Assembly: GCF_000017505.1 (NCBI RefSeq) | Contig: NC_009675.1 | Coordinates: 2,294,001 to 2,358,000, forward strand | Direction: 5' to 3' | Source: Anaeromyxobacter sp. Fw109-5 | GTDB taxonomy: Bacteria > Myxococcota > Myxococcia > Myxococcales > Anaeromyxobacteraceae | Length of the DNA stretch: 64,000 bases | Shown here: positions 25,756 through 34,890 of the stretch, piece by piece | Numbering within the stretch: the first letter of the stretch is position 1 | Layout of the letters: every line of letters starts with the position of its first letter | Made by a program: the position numbers and the translations under genes | The notes under the pieces: model-generated | The model's database searches: none | Told to the model about the DNA's origin: nothing | Seen by the model: the letters and a program-made list of their open reading frames with translations, nothing else

Positions 25756-27422
25756 CGCGGGCCGGGGGCGGCGAGGCCGGCGCGGCGGAGCCGGTCCCGG
25801 CGCCCGCCCGCGCGGACGGGTGGGCCACGCTGCGCGCGCTCGCGGAGCTCCGCTGGCTCCTGCTGCTGCGCCGCCTGCGCCGGCCGGGAGGGGTCGCCGA
25901 GATCGTGGCGCGCGTCGCGCTGTACGTCGTGGCGATCCCGGCGGGGCTGGCCTTCGCCGCGCTCGCGGGCGCGGCGTCCTTCCAGGCCGTGCGCGTCGGG
26001 AGAGGGCTCCAGGCCTCGGTCCCCGTCGCGGCGCTCTTCTTCGGCGTCTGGCAGACCTGGACCGTCGTGTCGCTCTCCATCTCCGAGCGCGACGCGCTCG
26101 ACCTGCGCCGCCTCCTCGTCTACCCGCTCCCCCCGGGCCGCGTGTTCGGTTACGGCCTCGTGGCCTCGCTCGCCGGCGACCCCTTCGCCGTGTTCTGGTG
26201 CCTGCTCCTCGCCGGGGCGTTCGCCGGGGCGGCGGTGGCGCGGCCCGGCGCGTGGCTCCTGCTGCTCGCCCTCGTGCTCGTCGCCTTCGTCGCCGCCACC
26301 GTGGCGCTCGTCGCCCTCATCCAGGAGGTCCTCGCCCGGCTCCTGCGCGCCCGCAGGGCGCGAGAGCTGCTCGTCGCCGCCGTGTACCTCGGCGTGGCGC
26401 TGCTGCTCGCCTGGACCGCGGGCCAGCCCGGCACGATCCTTCGCGTCCTGCGCGGCGCGCGCGCGCTCCGCTGGGTCGCTTACCCCGCCGCCCTGGCGGA
26501 GGGCGCAGTGCGCGAGCTGTACGCGGGCCGTGTGCCGGCGGCGCTGCCCTGGCTCGGGGCGCTGGTGGCCGCCACCGTCGCGACGGCCTGGGCCGCCTAC
26601 CGGCTCGCGCTGGCCTTCGCGCGCGACGGAGAAGGCGGCGCACCGCGCGCCGCGGCGACGGGCGGGAGCGGGTGGCGGCTGCCGGGCCGCCTCGGGGCGC
26701 TCGTGGAGAAGGAGGCGAAGTACGTCCTGCGCCACCCCCTGGCGACGCTGCTCGCGCTGGTGCTGCCGCCGTTCGCCGCGCTGGTCGCGTGGAAGGTCCC
26801 GCCCCGCATCCCGCCCGAGGCGGGAGAGATCGTGCGCGTCTTGCCGGTGCTCGGCTTCGCGCTCTACGCGCACATGGCGGCGCAGATCTTCTGGCTGAAC
26901 GCCTTCGGCTGGGAGCGCGGAGGGGGCCGGGTCTGGTTCCTCGCGCCCGTCGCGGCCGGGGAGGTCCTCCTCGCGAAGAACGTCGCCGCCTACGCGTTCT
27001 CGGCGGGGCTGTTCCTCGCCGCCGCGGGCGCGGCGATCGCGGTCGGCGGGGCGCTGCCGGGCTGGGCGCTCGCCGCCGCCATCGCGCTGCACGCCGGCGT
27101 GGCCCCCTGGCTCCTCGCCGCCGGGAACTTCGTGTCGGTGCTGAACCCGCGAGCCGCCGCGAACACCGTCCAGCGCGGCGGCGCGCTGTCCCCGCTCTCC
27201 TCGCTCGCCGGGATGCTGATCGTGGCGGGCGCAGCCGCCGCCTTCGGCGTGCCGGCCTTCCTCGCCGTGCGGCGGGGGGCGCCCTGGCTGCTCGTCGCCG
27301 GGTGGGCGGCGCTCGGGCTCGCGGGGGCGGTCGCCTACCGCGTCGCGCTCCCGTTCGCGGCGCGCCTGCTCGAGCGCCGGCGCGAGGCGCTCCTCGCCGC
27401 GGTCGCGGGCGACCAGGACTGA
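25752..27422 (+). CDS. ABC transporter permease
   Basis: 556-residue integral membrane protein with about 12 hydrophobic segments and a cytoplasmic loop near residues 295-330. The GTG at 25752 overlaps the ATPase stop (GTGA). A conserved EKEAKYVLRHP segment follows the loop, as in ABC-2-type permeases of unknown cargo. Ala/Leu/Val content is extreme, as expected for a membrane protein in this GC range. The last 88 bases overlap the 3' end of the convergent M6 metalloprotease gene. Confidence 0.85.
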   Translation: MTRAGGGEAGAAEPVPAPARADGWATLRALAELRWLLLLRRLRRPGGVAEIVARVALYVVAIPAGLAFAALAGAASFQAVRVGRGLQASVPVAALFFGVWQTWTVVSLSISERDALDLRRLLVYPLPPGRVFGYGLVASLAGDPFAVFWCLLLAGAFAGAAVARPGAWLLLLALVLVAFVAATVALVALIQEVLARLLRARRARELLVAAVYLGVALLLAWTAGQPGTILRVLRGARALRWVAYPAALAEGAVRELYAGRVPAALPWLGALVAATVATAWAAYRLALAFARDGEGGAPRAAATGGSGWRLPGRLGALVEKEAKYVLRHPLATLLALVLPPFAALVAWKVPPRIPPEAGEIVRVLPVLGFALYAHMAAQIFWLNAFGWERGGGRVWFLAPVAAGEVLLAKNVAAYAFSAGLFLAAAGAAIAVGGALPGWALAAAIALHAGVAPWLLAAGNFVSVLNPRAAANTVQRGGALSPLSSLAGMLIVAGAAAAFGVPAFLAVRRGAPWLLVAGWAALGLAGAVAYRVALPFAARLLERRREALLAAVAGDQD

Positions 27423-30400
27423 CCGCCGGCCTTGCGAGCGGATCCGGCGATGGGTGCGCGGAGCCTGGCGCGGACGAGGGCGCCGAGCGCCGCGAGGAGC
27501 CCCGCGAGCTCGCCGCCGCCGCCTGCGGACGCGCAGCCACCGCCCCCTCGCGGCGGTGCGCCGCCGCCGGCAGGCGGCGGAGGCTCGGAGATCCCGGTCG
27601 GATCGCGCGTGCACACCCCGCCGATGCACAGGCCGATCGAGCAGGGCGTCCCGTCCGGCAGCGGAGAGGACGTGCAGCCTCCCGCCGCGATCTCGCACGC
27701 CGCCGCCGTGTGGCATTCGCCCGCGGGCTCGCACGTGACCGGCGCTCCTCCCCCGCACGCGCCGCCGGCGCAGGTCTCTCCGATGGTGCAGGGGTCCCTG
27801 TCCTCGCAGGCGCTGCCGTCCGGCACCGGGACCGCGAGGCAGGTTCCGCTCGGGGCGCTGCACGTCGACGCGGCGCACGGGTCGGGCGAGTCGCAGGCGA
27901 GCGGGTCGGAGCCGAAGCACGTCCCGGCCGCGCAGGCGTCGGCCCGGGTGCAGGCGTCGCCGTCGTCGCACGGGGCGCCGTCCGGCTTCGCCGGGTAGAC
28001 GCACGCGCCGCTCGCGTCCACCACCGCCTCGTGGCAATCGTCGGCGGCCGGGCACGCCGTCGAGGTGAAGCGCGCCGTCACCGCGACCTCGCCGCTCACC
28101 CGCAGAGCACAGTCGCCCGTGCCCACGCACGCGCCCGCCCAGCCGTCGAACCGCGAGCCGGGATCGGGCTCGGCGGTGAGGGTGACGTCCATCGCCGACG
28201 CGTACGTGGCCGAGCACGTGCTCCCGCAGTCGATCCCCGGCGGAGCGGAGACGACGCGGCCGGACCCGCTCCCGAAGCGCGTCACGACGAGCCTCGGCGG
28301 CGCCCCTCCGGGGCCGCCGAAGGCGCCGATGTCCGCGCGCGTGCCGTCCACGTCGCTGTACGACGCGGCAGGATCGCCGGCGTCGATGCAGGCCGAGCCG
28401 GGCGAGAGCCGGTAGTCGCCCGCGTCGGGGTCCACGAACGCCGGATCGGCGAGCACGTCGCTCGAGCCGGGACCGGAGCCGTCGACCGCGGCGATGTCGA
28501 CGCCGTTGCGCGCGAACGCGTTGTAGCCGAGGTCACCGGTGGAGGACGTGCTCGCGAGGACGGCGTAGTCGTTCCGGAAGAAGGCGTTGTTGCGGATCGT
28601 CGGGACGAACCCGTCGTAGTACGTGATCATCAGCCCGTACGTGTTCCCGTCGAACACGTTGTTCGTCACCCGCGCCACGCGCGAGTCGCGGTTCCAGCTC
28701 GGAGGCCATCCCTCCCAGAGCGCGATGGCGGTGTAGAACCCGACGAACGCCGAGTTCGTCACCGTGAACGCCGTGGAGTAGCCCTGCTGCAAGGCGTCGC
28801 CTCCGAACGCGTCGGCGCCTGCGGCGGCACGAAGGGTGAATCCGGACACGGCGCTGTCCTCGCCCGGCATCACGAGGGGGCGGGCGTCGAGTGCCTCCAG
28901 GATCGATTGCCCCGGCCCCGCGCCTGCGAGCGACACCGCGTCCGGAAGGCGCACGAGCTCCCGGAACGTGCCTGCCGGCACCCGCACCGTCGACCCCGCG
29001 GGCGCCATGGCCAAGGCCGTGAAGAGGGTGGGGTGGTCGCCCGTGCCGTTCACGGTGATCCCGACGCCCCTCCGCCACGAGACCACCGCGTCCGCGTGCA
29101 CGTCGTCGCCGTCCTCCACGATGCCGGTGAGCTCGAACGAGCAGCTCCCGTCGTAGTCCGCGCTGCTCGGAGTCGTGGCGCACGTCAGCGCGCCCTCGGT
29201 CCGGCCGCCCGGGAACGGCGTCCCGCCCGCCGAGGTGGAGGCGGGAATCCCGTCCGCCTCGACGAGATCCAGGATCCAGTGGTCGCCGGTGGTGTAGCTG
29301 GCCTGGGTCTCGTCCACGTGCCACACGAGCATGCCGTGGCCCGGCAGGTGGGTGTCGAAGCCCACCCACTGCCGGTTCTCCAGCAGGAACGTGGAGCGCT
29401 CGGTCAGGACCTCGAACGCGGCGGGCGCCGAGGCGACCGGCGGGAGCCGCAGCGGACCCGCGAAGCCGCCGGCGAGCCGCTCCGGCCGGAGCCAGCCCAG
29501 GCGCTTCTTCTCCCACGCCCCGACGTGCGGCGGGGTCCGGCCCGCGTCGAGGTAGTTCCCGCTGCCCATGAGCCCCCAGGTGCCGATGTTCCCGGCGCCG
29601 TAGTAGAGGTCGGGCAGGCCCAGCACGTGGCCGAACTCGTGACAGTGGGTGCCGACGCCGGCGAGGTCCACGCCGAGCGCGGTGCTCGAGTAGAACGTCT
29701 CGGACATCACGTACCAGTTCCCCGGCGCGTTCGGCCAGAGCGCGCTCGACTGGACCTCGCCGGCATAGACGAGCGCGTAGCCGTCGAACTGCGACAGATC
29801 GACGCCCGAGCCCGCGATGGCCTCGTCGCGGAGGCGCCACGAGTCGTTCAGGTACTCCGATCGCGGCGCCGCCGCGCGCACCCAGTCGAACACCTCCCCC
29901 GTGACCGAGAGCTGACCGTACGACACCTCCGCCCAGTACTCGCGGAGGCTGCCCGTCACGTCGTAGCCGAGCGGCGACTTGCGGTACGTGCCTTCCGAGA
30001 AGAACAGCGCGCGGAAGGCGTCCGCGCCGTACGTGTGGGGCACGTCCGGGAACTCCACGAGGAGCACGGCGAGGCGGAACGAGGCCGGGGGCACGGCGGC
30101 GAGCAGCGCCCGCCCGGCCGCCTCGCCCCCGCCCGGGCGGGAGGCGGCGAGGCCGTCGAGCGCGCGCGCCCGGTCGCGCAGCGCGGGGAGCGGCGCCCGG
30201 GCGGAGTTCGCGTCGCGGCGACGGACGTCCATCTCCCGCAGGGCGGCGGGCGCGGGGCGCAGGTGCGGGGCGAACCCCGCGCGCGCCGCGTGCGCCGCCC
30301 GGTCGGAGGCCACGAGGCGTCCCTCGGGCGCGAGGCGCGCGAGGCGCCACTCGCCGGTGGCGGTCTGCGCGAGCGCGTAGCCGTCGAGCGTCTCGAAGAC

Positions 30401-30565
30401 GATCCCGTGCTCGTCCCCGTACGCCCGCACGGCGAGCGGCGAGCCGTCCGGCTGCCGCACGGAGAAGGCGCCGGGCGGCGCGGGGGCGGCCGCCGCTGCG
30501 GCGGACAGGAGCGCGGAGGCGAGCGCCGCGACGCGACGGGTGACCACCCGGAGTGATGACGGCAT
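27335..30565 (-). CDS. M6-family secreted metalloprotease with beta-helix and Cys-rich repeats
   Basis: 1076-residue exported protein. After a signal peptide (about 1-27) comes the M6 propeptide (GIVFETLDGYALAQ), then the immune-inhibitor-A-like zinc peptidase with HEFGHVLGLPDLY at about 308-320. Residues about 560-740 resemble a right-handed beta-helix (repeated short strands, FVGFYTAIAL, NNVFDGNTYGLM). Two divergent beta domains follow, then Cys-rich repeats (about 855-1000) of the kind DGAPCDDGDACT. Near the end, GGGGCASAGGG plus a Leu/Ala helix and Arg residues resemble a MYXO-CTERM sorting signal, but about 35 further residues follow. That tail overlaps the permease gene, so a 3' frameshift is possible. 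The ATG at 30565 follows GGAGACCGCGC. Confidence 0.85.
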   Translation of the reverse strand: MPSSLRVVTRRVAALASALLSAAAAAAPAPPGAFSVRQPDGSPLAVRAYGDEHGIVFETLDGYALAQTATGEWRLARLAPEGRLVASDRAAHAARAGFAPHLRPAPAALREMDVRRRDANSARAPLPALRDRARALDGLAASRPGGGEAAGRALLAAVPPASFRLAVLLVEFPDVPHTYGADAFRALFFSEGTYRKSPLGYDVTGSLREYWAEVSYGQLSVTGEVFDWVRAAAPRSEYLNDSWRLRDEAIAGSGVDLSQFDGYALVYAGEVQSSALWPNAPGNWYVMSETFYSSTALGVDLAGVGTHCHEFGHVLGLPDLYYGAGNIGTWGLMGSGNYLDAGRTPPHVGAWEKKRLGWLRPERLAGGFAGPLRLPPVASAPAAFEVLTERSTFLLENRQWVGFDTHLPGHGMLVWHVDETQASYTTGDHWILDLVEADGIPASTSAGGTPFPGGRTEGALTCATTPSSADYDGSCSFELTGIVEDGDDVHADAVVSWRRGVGITVNGTGDHPTLFTALAMAPAGSTVRVPAGTFRELVRLPDAVSLAGAGPGQSILEALDARPLVMPGEDSAVSGFTLRAAAGADAFGGDALQQGYSTAFTVTNSAFVGFYTAIALWEGWPPSWNRDSRVARVTNNVFDGNTYGLMITYYDGFVPTIRNNAFFRNDYAVLASTSSTGDLGYNAFARNGVDIAAVDGSGPGSSDVLADPAFVDPDAGDYRLSPGSACIDAGDPAASYSDVDGTRADIGAFGGPGGAPPRLVVTRFGSGSGRVVSAPPGIDCGSTCSATYASAMDVTLTAEPDPGSRFDGWAGACVGTGDCALRVSGEVAVTARFTSTACPAADDCHEAVVDASGACVYPAKPDGAPCDDGDACTRADACAAGTCFGSDPLACDSPDPCAASTCSAPSGTCLAVPVPDGSACEDRDPCTIGETCAGGACGGGAPVTCEPAGECHTAAACEIAAGGCTSSPLPDGTPCSIGLCIGGVCTRDPTGISEPPPPAGGGAPPRGGGGCASAGGGGELAGLLAALGALVRARLRAPIAGSARKAGGQSWSPATAARSASRRRSSRRAANGSATR

Positions 30566-30667
30566 GCGCGGTCTCCTCGGCGCTCGACACGCCTAGGATC
30601 GGCATGCACTGGGCGTGGAGCGACGCCCCGCCGGTGCGGCGCTCCGTCGGGGAGCCCGAAGCAGCGC

Positions 30668-30691
30668 GACGGGGCGCCGAAGCGCCCCGTC
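30668..30691. terminator. hairpin downstream of gdhA
   Basis: GACGGGGCGC and GCGCCCCGTC form a perfect 10-bp stem with a CGAA tetraloop, 45 bases past the gdhA stop on the minus strand. There is no T tract. The 170-base gap between gdhA and the M6 gene holds this and a weaker GGCGCTCC-type inverted repeat near 30620-30655. Confidence 0.5.
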
Positions 30692-30735
30692 CCTGACGGC
30701 TCGCAGGTGCCGTGACGCGGCGCCGGCGAGGCCGG

Positions 30736-32262
30736 CTACTGCGAGAACCCCTCGATGAGGTAGTGCGCCTCGATGCGCTTCAGCGCGAGCACCATCGCCG
30801 CGGTGCGCACGTCCGTCTCCTTGCCGACGCAGAACGGGCGCGAGTCGTAGTGCGGCGTCCGCTGCGGGCGGTTCCGCGCGATGTCCCGGATGATGGCGTA
30901 GTTCTTCTTGATGGCCTGCTCGAGGCGGCGGTTCACGTCGCCCTCGGTCCAGTGCTCGAGCCGCTGGTTCTGCAGCCACTCGTAATACGAGACGGTGACG
31001 CCGCCCGCGTTGCAGATGATGTCGGGGATGAGGTCGATCTTGCGGCCCATCATCACGCGATCCCCGTCGCGGGTGGTCGGGCCGTTGGCGCCCTCCGCCA
31101 CGAGCTTCACCTTGAGCCGCTCGGCGACGTCGCCGGTGATCTCCTCGCCGAGCGCGGCCGGGAGGCAGATGTCGGCGTCCACCGACCAGAAGTCGTCCTT
31201 GGAGATGGCCTTCGCGCCGGGGAACCCCGCCACGCTGCGCCGCAGGTTCTCCTTGTTGCCGTGCACGTACTGGACGAGCGCCGCGACGTCGAGGCCCTTG
31301 TCCTCGTGGATCGTGCCGTTCACGTCGTTCACCGCGACGATCTTCGCGCCGTGGGCGGCGAGGATCTCCGCGGCCGAGGAGCCCACGTTGCCGAACCCCT
31401 GCACGATGACGCGCGCGCCCTTGAGATCGAAGCCGCGGTCCCGCGCCCACTCCTCGATGCAGTACACGACGCCCTGGCCGGTGGCCCGCACGCGCCCCTC
31501 GGAGCCGCCGATGCGGACGTCCTTGCCGGTCACCACGCCGCGGAGCTTGTGGTGCTCCCGTTCGCCGTCGGTGAACTGACGCATCATGTAGGCCATGATC
31601 TCCCCGTTGGTGCCGACGTCGGGCGCGGGGATGTCGAGGAACGGGCCCATGAAGTTCTTGAACTTGTAGACGTACCGCAGCGTGATGTGCTCGATCTCCT
31701 CGCGGGAGTAGTTGAAGGGATCGAGCTTGATGCCGCCCTTCGCGCCGCCGAACGGGATCTCCGCGATCGCCGTCTTCCAGGTCATGTCCGCGGCCAGCAT
31801 CTTGAAGAGGTCGAGCGACACGTCCTTGTGGTAGCGGATGCCCCCCTTGTACGGGCCGCGCACCTGGTTGTGCTGGATGCGGTACGCCTTGAACTTGCGC
31901 GGACCGCCCTTCTCGACGCGGAAGAGCCCCATCTTCGGGATGTTGATGACGCCCTGGCGCATGTGGATGTCGGAGCGGAGCAGGGCGCGGCGGTGCAGGA
32001 TGAAGTTGCCGTTCGCGAGCGGCTCGAGCGCGTCGGCGGCCTTCATGTCCGACGGCTGCAGGTCCTTGAACTTGGGCACGTCCTCGGCGGCGAGCGGCAC
32101 GAGCCGATCCCGCAGCTCCGTCGTGACGTAGAAGATGTGCTCGAAGTCCGGCTCCTCCAGCTCCATCCGGACGCGCGGGTTCATCTGGATGAGCTCTGCC
32201 GCGCGATCGAACGTCTCCATCGCCTCGTCGTAGAAGCTCTTCTTGCCGTTTCGACCGGCCAT
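30736..32262 (-). CDS. gdhA: Glu/Leu-type NAD(P)-dependent glutamate dehydrogenase
   Basis: Oxidative deamination of glutamate or its reverse, linking amino-acid and central carbon metabolism. The 508-residue length is somewhat longer than the common 420-450 because of an N-terminal extension and insertions. The catalytic region contains GPYKGGIRYH, PFGGAKGGIK with the active Lys, and PAPDVGTNGEIMAYM. The nucleotide fold has VQGFGNVGSSAA. Near the end, GGVTVSYYEWLQN is diagnostic. ATG at 32262. It diverges from thrH. See the promoter and leader at 32294-32349. Confidence 0.95.
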   Translation of the reverse strand: MAGRNGKKSFYDEAMETFDRAAELIQMNPRVRMELEEPDFEHIFYVTTELRDRLVPLAAEDVPKFKDLQPSDMKAADALEPLANGNFILHRRALLRSDIHMRQGVINIPKMGLFRVEKGGPRKFKAYRIQHNQVRGPYKGGIRYHKDVSLDLFKMLAADMTWKTAIAEIPFGGAKGGIKLDPFNYSREEIEHITLRYVYKFKNFMGPFLDIPAPDVGTNGEIMAYMMRQFTDGEREHHKLRGVVTGKDVRIGGSEGRVRATGQGVVYCIEEWARDRGFDLKGARVIVQGFGNVGSSAAEILAAHGAKIVAVNDVNGTIHEDKGLDVAALVQYVHGNKENLRRSVAGFPGAKAISKDDFWSVDADICLPAALGEEITGDVAERLKVKLVAEGANGPTTRDGDRVMMGRKIDLIPDIICNAGGVTVSYYEWLQNQRLEHWTEGDVNRRLEQAIKKNYAIIRDIARNRPQRTPHYDSRPFCVGKETDVRTAAMVLALKRIEAHYLIEGFSQ

Positions 32263-32606
32263 GCTGTCGACCTCGGTTGGTGGGGACCCCGTGCTTCGCC
32301 GGACGGCGAAGTCGGGCGCATGCTAGCCCCGCATAACTCTCGCGGTCAAAAATTGCGAATCGTCGGGAATCATCAGTGGAGACGCGCGATTACGGTGTGA
32401 TCATGAGCGCGATCCCCGGCTTCGGCACCCGCCGCGAGGGGCATCCGCAGGCGGCGGAAATCTAACTCCGGACTGCCCGCGCCGATAGCTCCGGGAGCGG
32501 CTCGGAAAGGGGCCAGGCGGGCGAGGGCGCGGGTCCGGTGCCCCCGGCGGGCACGCCCCGAACGCGTGCTATCATCCCGCCCCCCACGCATCAGGAGAAG
32601 GCACCC
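32263..32606. promoter_or_regulatory. divergent region between gdhA and thrH
   Basis: For gdhA (minus strand) a good sigma-70 pair is visible: TTGACC (32344-32349) and TAGCAT (32320-32325), 18 bases apart. The short leader contains an inverted repeat CTTCGCC/GGCGAAG at 32294-32311. An A/T-rich patch lies at 32345-32360. On the thrH side only the ribosome site AGGAGAAGG before 32607 is clear. Of the rest of these 344 bases I see nothing: short frames of about 20 codons look like chance. Confidence 0.5.
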
Positions 32607-33221
32607 GTGCAGACCGTCTGTCTCGACCTCGAGGGCGTCCTCGTCCCGGAGATCTGGATCGCCTTCGCCGAGCGCACCGGCATCGCGGAGCTGCGTCGAA
32701 CGACGCGAGACGAGCCGGACTACGACAAGCTCATGCGCTTCCGGCTCGACCTGCTGCGCCGGCACGAGCTCGGTCTGCCCGACATCCAGAAGGTGATCCG
32801 CGAGCTGGGCCCGGAGCCGGGCGCGAAGGACTTCCTCGACGCGCTGCGGACCCGCTATCAGGTCATCATCCTGTCCGACACCTATTACGAGTTCGCCATG
32901 CCCCTCATGGCGCAGCTCGGCATGCCGACGCTGTTCTGCCACCGCCTCGAGACGGACGAGCGTGGCTTCGTGACCGACTACCGGCTGCGCATGCCCGACC
33001 AGAAGCGCGCCTCGGTGCAGGCGCTCCGCGGCCTCAACTTCAAGGTCATCGCGGCGGGCGACTCGTACAACGACACCGCGATGCTCTCCGCCGCGGACGC
33101 GGGGATCCTCTTCCGGCCGCCCGACAACGTCATCGCCGACTTCCCGCAGTTCCCGGTGGTGCGCGACTACCCCGCGCTCACCGCGGCGATCGCGGAGGCG
33201 AGCCGGCGCATCGGGGAGTAG
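32607..33221 (+). CDS. thrH: phosphoserine phosphatase / homoserine phosphotransferase ThrH
   Basis: 204-residue HAD protein. ThrH-type enzymes dephosphorylate phosphoserine (last step of serine synthesis) and can move the phosphate to homoserine. Motif I is unusual for HAD but normal for ThrH: CLDLEGVLVPEIW, with Asp7 as nucleophile and Glu9 in place of the second Asp. Motif II is ILSDTY, motif III includes KRASVQAL, and motif IV is AAGDSYNDTAML. The GTG at 32607 follows AGGAGAAGG. Confidence 0.93.
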   Translation: MQTVCLDLEGVLVPEIWIAFAERTGIAELRRTTRDEPDYDKLMRFRLDLLRRHELGLPDIQKVIRELGPEPGAKDFLDALRTRYQVIILSDTYYEFAMPLMAQLGMPTLFCHRLETDERGFVTDYRLRMPDQKRASVQALRGLNFKVIAAGDSYNDTAMLSAADAGILFRPPDNVIADFPQFPVVRDYPALTAAIAEASRRIGE

Positions 33222-33257
33222 GGCGCCCGCCGCCCTGCGCGGCGCACCCGCGGCTCA

Positions 33258-33752
33258 TCACCCCGTCGCCTCGAAGCTCGTGCGGACCGGCGTCGCCTTG
33301 ACGAGCGCGAGGTAGACCGGGCAGCGCTCGTGCCACGCGCGGGAGAGACGCGCGACGGCGTCGGCTCCGTCCGGCGAGCGGATGCGGACGTCGAGGCTGA
33401 GGTCGGTCAGGTCGGCCGCGACTCCGCCGATGCCGAGGAGCCCTCGCGCGTCCGCGTCGCAGCGCGCCTCGGCCTCCACCGAGTCGACGCGGATCCCCAT
33501 CTGCGGCGCGAGCGTCTCGCGGATGAACACCACCGCGCACCCCGCCAGCGCCCCGAGGAGCAGCGCCGTGGGGCTCGGCGCCGCGTTGCCGCCTCCGAGC
33601 GGCGCCGAGAGGTCGGCTTGCCACTTGAACGACCCTGCCTCGAGGGTCGCGGTCGCACCGTCGAAGCGAGACTTCACGATGGGACTCGATTTCGCTCGCT
33701 CGGGCTCCGACTGCCACAGCCGGGTCGTCTCCTGGATGCGCTCGGGTGTCAC
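33258..33752 (-). CDS. OsmC-family protein
   Basis: 164-residue OsmC-like protein, a family of thiol peroxidases and related proteins. It shows PSPTALLLGALAGCAVVFIRE with the conserved Cys at about residue 92 and a second Cys in WHERCPVYLAL near 143, the pair used for peroxide reduction. The GTG start at 33752 gives MTPERIQET. It converges on thrH across 36 bases and diverges from the AraC regulator gene. Confidence 0.88.
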   Translation of the reverse strand: MTPERIQETTRLWQSEPERAKSSPIVKSRFDGATATLEAGSFKWQADLSAPLGGGNAAPSPTALLLGALAGCAVVFIRETLAPQMGIRVDSVEAEARCDADARGLLGIGGVAADLTDLSLDVRIRSPDGADAVARLSRAWHERCPVYLALVKATPVRTSFEATG

Positions 33753-33850
33753 TCGCCGACCTCCGTGTCCGCCGCGGTCGCGGCGCTTATGACGGGTTGC
33801 CGACAGCGCAGCCCGCGCGGCAAGGGTGCGCGCGCCCGAGAGAGAGGGCC

Positions 33851-34888
33851 ATGAGCCTCGCGCCGGATCAGCTGACCGAAACGCCTTTTCGCCGGGCGGT
33901 TCCCGGACCGGCCGCGCTCGACGTCCTCTCCGACGCGCTCCGCGTGGTGCGGGCCTCCGGAGCCCTCTTGCTGCGCGGCGAGTTCACGGGCTCGTGGGCG
34001 GTGGCGACCCCCGACTCCTCCGCCATCGCGCGGATCGTCTGCCCCGGCGGCGCACGCCTCGCCATCATGCACCTGCTCGCGGAGGGCGACTGCTGGATCG
34101 CGCTGCCGGGACGGGAGCGGGTCCGCCTCGCGACGGGCGAGCTCGTCCTGTTCCCGCGCGGGGACGCGCACCTGCTCGGGTCGGGCGATCACGCTGCGGT
34201 CGTGCCCGTGTCGGCGCTGCTGCCCCCGGCGCCGTGGACCGAGCTCCCGGTGCTGCGGCACGGCGGCGGCGGCGAGCGCGCCCGGATCGTCTGCTGCTAC
34301 CTGCGCTGCGACGACCTGCTGTTCACGCCCTTCCTCGAGCCGCTGCCGCCGGTGCTGCACCTGCGGGCGGACGGCGGCAGCACGCACGAGTGGGTGAGCG
34401 CGAGCATCCGCTACGTCATCGCCGAGTCCACCCGCGGCGGCCCGGGGTCCGGCGCGCTCGTGGGGAAGCTGACCGAGCTCCTGTTCATCGAGGCGCTGAG
34501 GCGCGAGATGTGCAGCCTCCCCGAGACGAGCGTGGGGTGGCTCGCGGCGCTGCGCGACGAGTACGTCAGCCGCGCGCTGCAGGCGTTTCACGCGCGCCCC
34601 GGTCGTGCCTGGACGGTCGAGGGCGTGGCCCGGGAGGCGGGACTGTCCCGCTCGGCGCTCGTCGCTCGGTTCCAGCGCGTGCTCGCGAAGACGCCGATGC
34701 AGTACCTCACGACCTGGCGCCTGCAGCTCGCGGCGAATCGCCTCCTCGCGACGTCCGAGACGGTCGCCGCGATCGCCCACGCGGTCGGCTACGGGTCGGA
34801 GGTGGCGCTCAGCCACGCGTTCAAGCGGGTGACGGGCGTCTCGCCGGCGGCGTGGCGGCGCTCGCACCGGCGGTCCGGTACAACCTGA
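33851..34888 (+). CDS. AraC-family transcriptional regulator with cupin sensor
   Basis: 345-residue regulator. The N-terminal half (about 1-190) is a Cupin_6-type effector domain with short His-containing strands (GDCWIALPG, LFPRGDAHLLG). The C-terminus has two helix-turn-helix motifs: WTVEGVAREAGLSRSALVAR and ATSETVAAIAHAVGYGSEVA, then FKRVTGVSPAAWRR. It is separated by only two bases from a metallo-beta-lactamase gene, so the two are cotranscribed and the regulator may control this operon. The ATG at 33851 fits the domain start. Confidence 0.92.
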   Translation: MSLAPDQLTETPFRRAVPGPAALDVLSDALRVVRASGALLLRGEFTGSWAVATPDSSAIARIVCPGGARLAIMHLLAEGDCWIALPGRERVRLATGELVLFPRGDAHLLGSGDHAAVVPVSALLPPAPWTELPVLRHGGGGERARIVCCYLRCDDLLFTPFLEPLPPVLHLRADGGSTHEWVSASIRYVIAESTRGGPGSGALVGKLTELLFIEALRREMCSLPETSVGWLAALRDEYVSRALQAFHARPGRAWTVEGVAREAGLSRSALVARFQRVLAKTPMQYLTTWRLQLAANRLLATSETVAAIAHAVGYGSEVALSHAFKRVTGVSPAAWRRSHRRSGTT

Positions 34889-34890
34889 GG

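Noticed and set aside
25305-28217. 970-codon minus-strand frame across the ABC genes
   Set aside because: Opposite-strand artefact; His/Arg/Glu-rich without motifs and overlapping two well-supported genes.
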